From: Aquificaceae bacterium
GTDB lineage: Bacteria > Aquificota > Aquificia > Aquificales > Aquificaceae
Assembly: GCA_015487365.1 (NCBI GenBank)
Contig: WFPT01000025.1
Coordinates: forward strand, 1-7,811
DNA length: 7,811 nt
Reading direction: 5' to 3'
In this document: one piece after another, positions 5,502 to 7,811 of the stretch
Position numbering within the stretch: the first letter of the stretch is position 1
Layout of the letters: each line of letters opens with the position of its first letter
Translations under genes and position numbers: made by a program
Notes under the pieces: generated by a model
The model's input: only the letters and a program-made list of their open reading frames with translations
Told to the model about the DNA's origin: nothing
Database searches by the model: none

Positions 5502-7787
5502 GTGAGAGGTATTTTAGCACTCCTTTTTTTTAGTTTCCTCTTTGGTAAGGTTATAACCTCCATAAAGGTTTTAGGAAACGAGAATACCAAAGAGCAATTT
5601 ATACTAAAAACTTTAAACCTGTCAGTAGGTGAGGAGTTTAACTTAGAAAACCTTCAAAGGGGTATAAAGAGACTTTACAAAACGGGTTATTATGGGGATA
5701 TTGAAGTTTATAAGGAGGAGGACGAAAGGGGGATAAGATTGTTGGTAAAGGTAGAGGAGCTACCCTTAATATCAAAGGTAAAGCTCGTAGGGGTTGAAAA
5801 GATAAACTTGGAGGAGCTTATACCCATGCTGGGAATAGAAACAGAATACGGGGAGTCGGACACCGTTGAAAAGCTCCAAACCTACTACACCATGCCAGAC
5901 CTTGAAGAGCTGTTAGGCCTTTACAAGGAGCAGAGTATAGGTAGGATTTTGAGCTTGGAGGAGATAGAAGCTATAAGGAAAAGGATTGAAAGGATTTACG
6001 AGTCAAGGGGCTATCCCAACACGAAGGTTGATTATAAGATAGTGAAGAAGGTGGGGGGAGGGGAGCTGATATTTTACGTAAGGGAGGGGAGCAGGGAATA
6101 CACGGAAGACGTAGAATTTGTAGGTAATAAGGCCTTTTCGGACTGGGAGTTGGGAGGCAAGATAATCTTAAAGGGGAGGAACATATTCCTTTTTAGGTTT
6201 CATCCTCCCTACTCGGACGAAATGGTGGAGTATTCTGCGGAAAAACTTAAAGAGTTTTACCGCTCCGAAGGCTTTTTGGACGTAAAGGTTAGCTACAAAG
6301 TTGTAAAGAGACGGGACGGTTCAAGGAAGGTAATCTTTTACATAAACGAAGGCAAAAGGTATAAATTAAAGGCGGTAAAGATTTTTGGAAATACCCTTTA
6401 CTCCCAAAGGGAAATCTTGGGGGAGCTCTTAAAGGGGAAAAGATACTTCCGCGAAGAAACCCTAAAAAAAATATACCTACGCATCTTAGACCTATACTCT
6501 CAAATAGGCTTTATAAACGTTTTGATAAGGAGGGAGGTAGAAGTTGATAGGAATAAGAAGGAAGTGGAGGTTAGGCTCTTTCTAAACGAGGGGGAGCCCG
6601 TTTATGTAAGGAGAATAAACATAAGGGGAAACTACGAGACCAGAGATTACGTTATAAGGAGGGAGTTGAGGCTGGGGGAGGGCTCCCTCTATACGGGTAA
6701 GTCCCTTATAAGGTCAAGGGACAGACTTTACAGGTTGGGATACTTTGAGGAGGTAAATATCTTCCCGGAGAGGGGAAAGGACAACTACTGGGACATAGAC
6801 GTAAAGGTAAGGGAAAGGCTAACGGGAAACCTATATGCGGGTATAACTTACAGTGAAATTACGAGGACCTCGGGCTTTATAGGTATAAGGAAGGGAAACT
6901 TTATGGGAACGGGGGACATTATAAACCTTTACCTTTCCTGGGGACAGCTTTTGAGGAACAACACCTTCTCCTACAAACACCGCTGGCTCTTTAAAACTCC
7001 AACGGACGTAACCCTTTCCCTCTACGACAGGGAGTTTATATACCCCACCTACACGGTTTTGAGGAGGGGGGGAGACCTATTTTTGGAGAGGGAGTTTAGG
7101 GAGTTTTATTATATGAGCTTAGGTGTGACCCTGCAAAGGGTTGAATACTCCAACATTACCGTAGAGCCCATAAAGTATCAGGAAGGTGGCAGGAATTCAA
7201 GGAAGCTCTTCTTGTCCCTTTCAAGGGACAGTAGGGATAACCTCTTTTTTCCAACGAAGGGTAGCTTAACCAAGCTTGAATATTCAATAGGCCTTCCCCT
7301 TTTAGAGGGTCAGGAAAAGTTTAACAAGCTCGTCTTTACCCAGATGTTTGCAAAAAGACTTTATGGAAACATAATTTACTTTGCCTTTAAGATGGGAGGG
7401 GTAGAGCCCTACGGTAATTCCATAGTTCCCTTGGACGAACTGTTTTTCTTAGGGGGGGACTTTTCCATAAGGGGTTATTACTACGGCTACGCGGGGCCCG
7501 TAAAAAACGGCTATCCTATTGGAGCCAAGTATATGGCCTACGCAACCCTTGAATTCAAGCACCCCCTTAACAGGACCATCTTTTTTAAAGTCTTTTACGA
7601 CCTTGGGACCGCGGGCAACTCCTTGGAGGAGTTAAAAAGGAGGGCCCTTAGGGGAGGTTATGGCCTTGGTCTTGATATAGTAACACCCGTTGCACCCATA
7701 AGGTTGGAGTGGGCCTTTAAAACTAAGCCGGTTGAGGGGGACAGGGACCCTTCAAGGATACACTTTGTGATAGGATATTTCTTCTGA
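5502..7787 (+). CDS. bamA: Outer membrane protein assembly factor (Omp85 family)
   Basis: BamA is the core of the machinery that inserts beta-barrel proteins into the outer membrane. The 761-residue protein starts with a short signal peptide (1-15, hydrophobic L-A-L-L-F-F-S-F-L-F-G). Five POTRA domains follow at about 17-87, 88-183, 198-285, 287-366 and 367-440. Evidence for them is the repeated G-N-x strands (V-L-G-N-E-N, F-V-G-N-K-A, I-F-G-N-T-L, I-R-G-N-Y-E) and the Y-x-x-x-G-Y/F turns. POTRA2 carries an extra segment of about 35-40 residues (about 112-150). The barrel runs from about 441 to the end, with G-N-F-M-G-T-G-D (465-472), the G-G-D-F-S-I-R-G-Y lid motif (651-659; I-R-G-Y for V-R-G-F/Y) and a terminal Phe. 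GTG 5502 is the only usable start, because an in-frame TGA lies at 5484-5486 with no start codon between. There is no Shine-Dalgarno. The gene starts head to head with tadA, and another gene begins on its stop codon. Confidence 0.96.
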   Translation: MRGILALLFFSFLFGKVITSIKVLGNENTKEQFILKTLNLSVGEEFNLENLQRGIKRLYKTGYYGDIEVYKEEDERGIRLLVKVEELPLISKVKLVGVEKINLEELIPMLGIETEYGESDTVEKLQTYYTMPDLEELLGLYKEQSIGRILSLEEIEAIRKRIERIYESRGYPNTKVDYKIVKKVGGGELIFYVREGSREYTEDVEFVGNKAFSDWELGGKIILKGRNIFLFRFHPPYSDEMVEYSAEKLKEFYRSEGFLDVKVSYKVVKRRDGSRKVIFYINEGKRYKLKAVKIFGNTLYSQREILGELLKGKRYFREETLKKIYLRILDLYSQIGFINVLIRREVEVDRNKKEVEVRLFLNEGEPVYVRRINIRGNYETRDYVIRRELRLGEGSLYTGKSLIRSRDRLYRLGYFEEVNIFPERGKDNYWDIDVKVRERLTGNLYAGITYSEITRTSGFIGIRKGNFMGTGDIINLYLSWGQLLRNNTFSYKHRWLFKTPTDVTLSLYDREFIYPTYTVLRRGGDLFLEREFREFYYMSLGVTLQRVEYSNITVEPIKYQEGGRNSRKLFLSLSRDSRDNLFFPTKGSLTKLEYSIGLPLLEGQEKFNKLVFTQMFAKRLYGNIIYFAFKMGGVEPYGNSIVPLDELFFLGGDFSIRGYYYGYAGPVKNGYPIGAKYMAYATLEFKHPLNRTIFFKVFYDLGTAGNSLEELKRRALRGGYGLGLDIVTPVAPIRLEWAFKTKPVEGDRDPSRIHFVIGYFF
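5511..5519 (-). promoter_or_regulatory. Possible extended -10 of tadA, inside bamA
   Basis: On the minus strand TGC-TAAAAT occupies 5519-5511 and ends 11 nt before the GTG at 5499. The distance and lack of Shine-Dalgarno match lpxA. There is no good -35 at 17-18 bp (AGGAAA or GAGGAA). If real, the box lies inside the bamA signal-peptide codons. A TATAAC at 5555-5550 is an alternative -10 further upstream. Confidence 0.45.
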
Positions 7788-7811
7788 TGGTCAAAGAGTG
7801 GTATTTTGGAG
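7787..7811 (+). CDS. 5' end of an unidentified gene after bamA, cut by the window edge
   Basis: The bamA stop TGA shares its A with an ATG (TGATG), opening a frame M-V-K-E-W-Y-F-G that runs to the window end. The one-base overlap in the same orientation is typical of a coupled operon partner. Upstream AGGA at 7772-7775 is a weak and distant Shine-Dalgarno. Eight codons are too few to name the product. The start has no signal peptide, which argues against Skp/OmpH, a frequent bamA neighbour. It could also be a chance open frame. Confidence 0.4.

Noticed and set aside
5500..5520. tadA start at GTG 5520 (152 residues)
   Set aside because: It would overlap bamA by 19 bp, the nearby AAGGA abuts the start codon and cannot serve as its Shine-Dalgarno, and the extra residues go beyond the Aquifex-like N-terminus. 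It is kept as an alternative in the tadA entry.
1..7811. CRISPR array, insertion sequence, tRNA, riboswitch or phage attachment site
   Set aside because: No spaced repeat array, transposase frame, cloverleaf or long structured leader is visible. Gaps between genes are at most 86 bp.

Overview
The window is a compact stretch of chromosome from what looks like a thermophilic, Gram-negative bacterium of the Aquificota (Aquifex/Hydrogenobacter type). Four things point that way: heavy use of AGG for Arg and ATA for Ile; purine-loaded coding strands with almost no intergenic DNA; outer-membrane genes (lpxA, bamA) beside a futalosine-route menaquinone gene (mqnD); and a TadA whose N-terminus and 'LNHRV-WEY' region resemble, from memory, the Aquifex aeolicus enzyme. 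The phylum call is inference. No mobile element, CRISPR array, tRNA or rRNA is visible.

Layout. Positions 1-4206 hold a leftward gene string: a degenerate GGDEF plus EAL protein (4206-3028), mqnD (3015-2185), purA (2183-912), yicC (924-79) and the first codons of a further gene (20-1). Gaps within the string are 12 bp, 1 bp and a 13-bp overlap, then 58 bp before the last gene, so most of it is probably one operon. A short divergent control region (4207-4292) separates this string from rightward lpxA (4293-5081). lpxA runs tail-to-tail into leftward tadA, overlapping it by 20 bp. tadA is head-to-head with rightward bamA (5502-7787), and a further rightward gene begins on the bamA stop codon (TGATG).

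Functions. lpxA and bamA build the outer membrane (lipid A synthesis and beta-barrel insertion). tadA makes wobble inosine in tRNA. The leftward string combines a c-di-GMP-type protein, a late step of menaquinone synthesis, the committed step of AMP synthesis and an RNase of the YicC family. Purine nucleotides are a loose common thread, but a functional link is speculative.

The most unusual feature is how the genes start. The EAL gene, lpxA and bamA all begin with GTG, lack a Shine-Dalgarno sequence, and have an exact TATAAT box ending 8-11 nt before the start codon. This layout predicts leaderless or nearly leaderless mRNAs. The same spacing at tadA (TAAAAT, 11 nt, GTG) supports a start at 5499 rather than 5520. 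In that case tadA and bamA start 2 bp apart, and the -10 box of each gene lies inside the coding sequence of the other. A perfect tandem 11-bp repeat sits between the divergent EAL and lpxA promoters and covers both -35 regions. I see no clearly novel multi-gene system beyond this promoter and start architecture and some divergent protein details.
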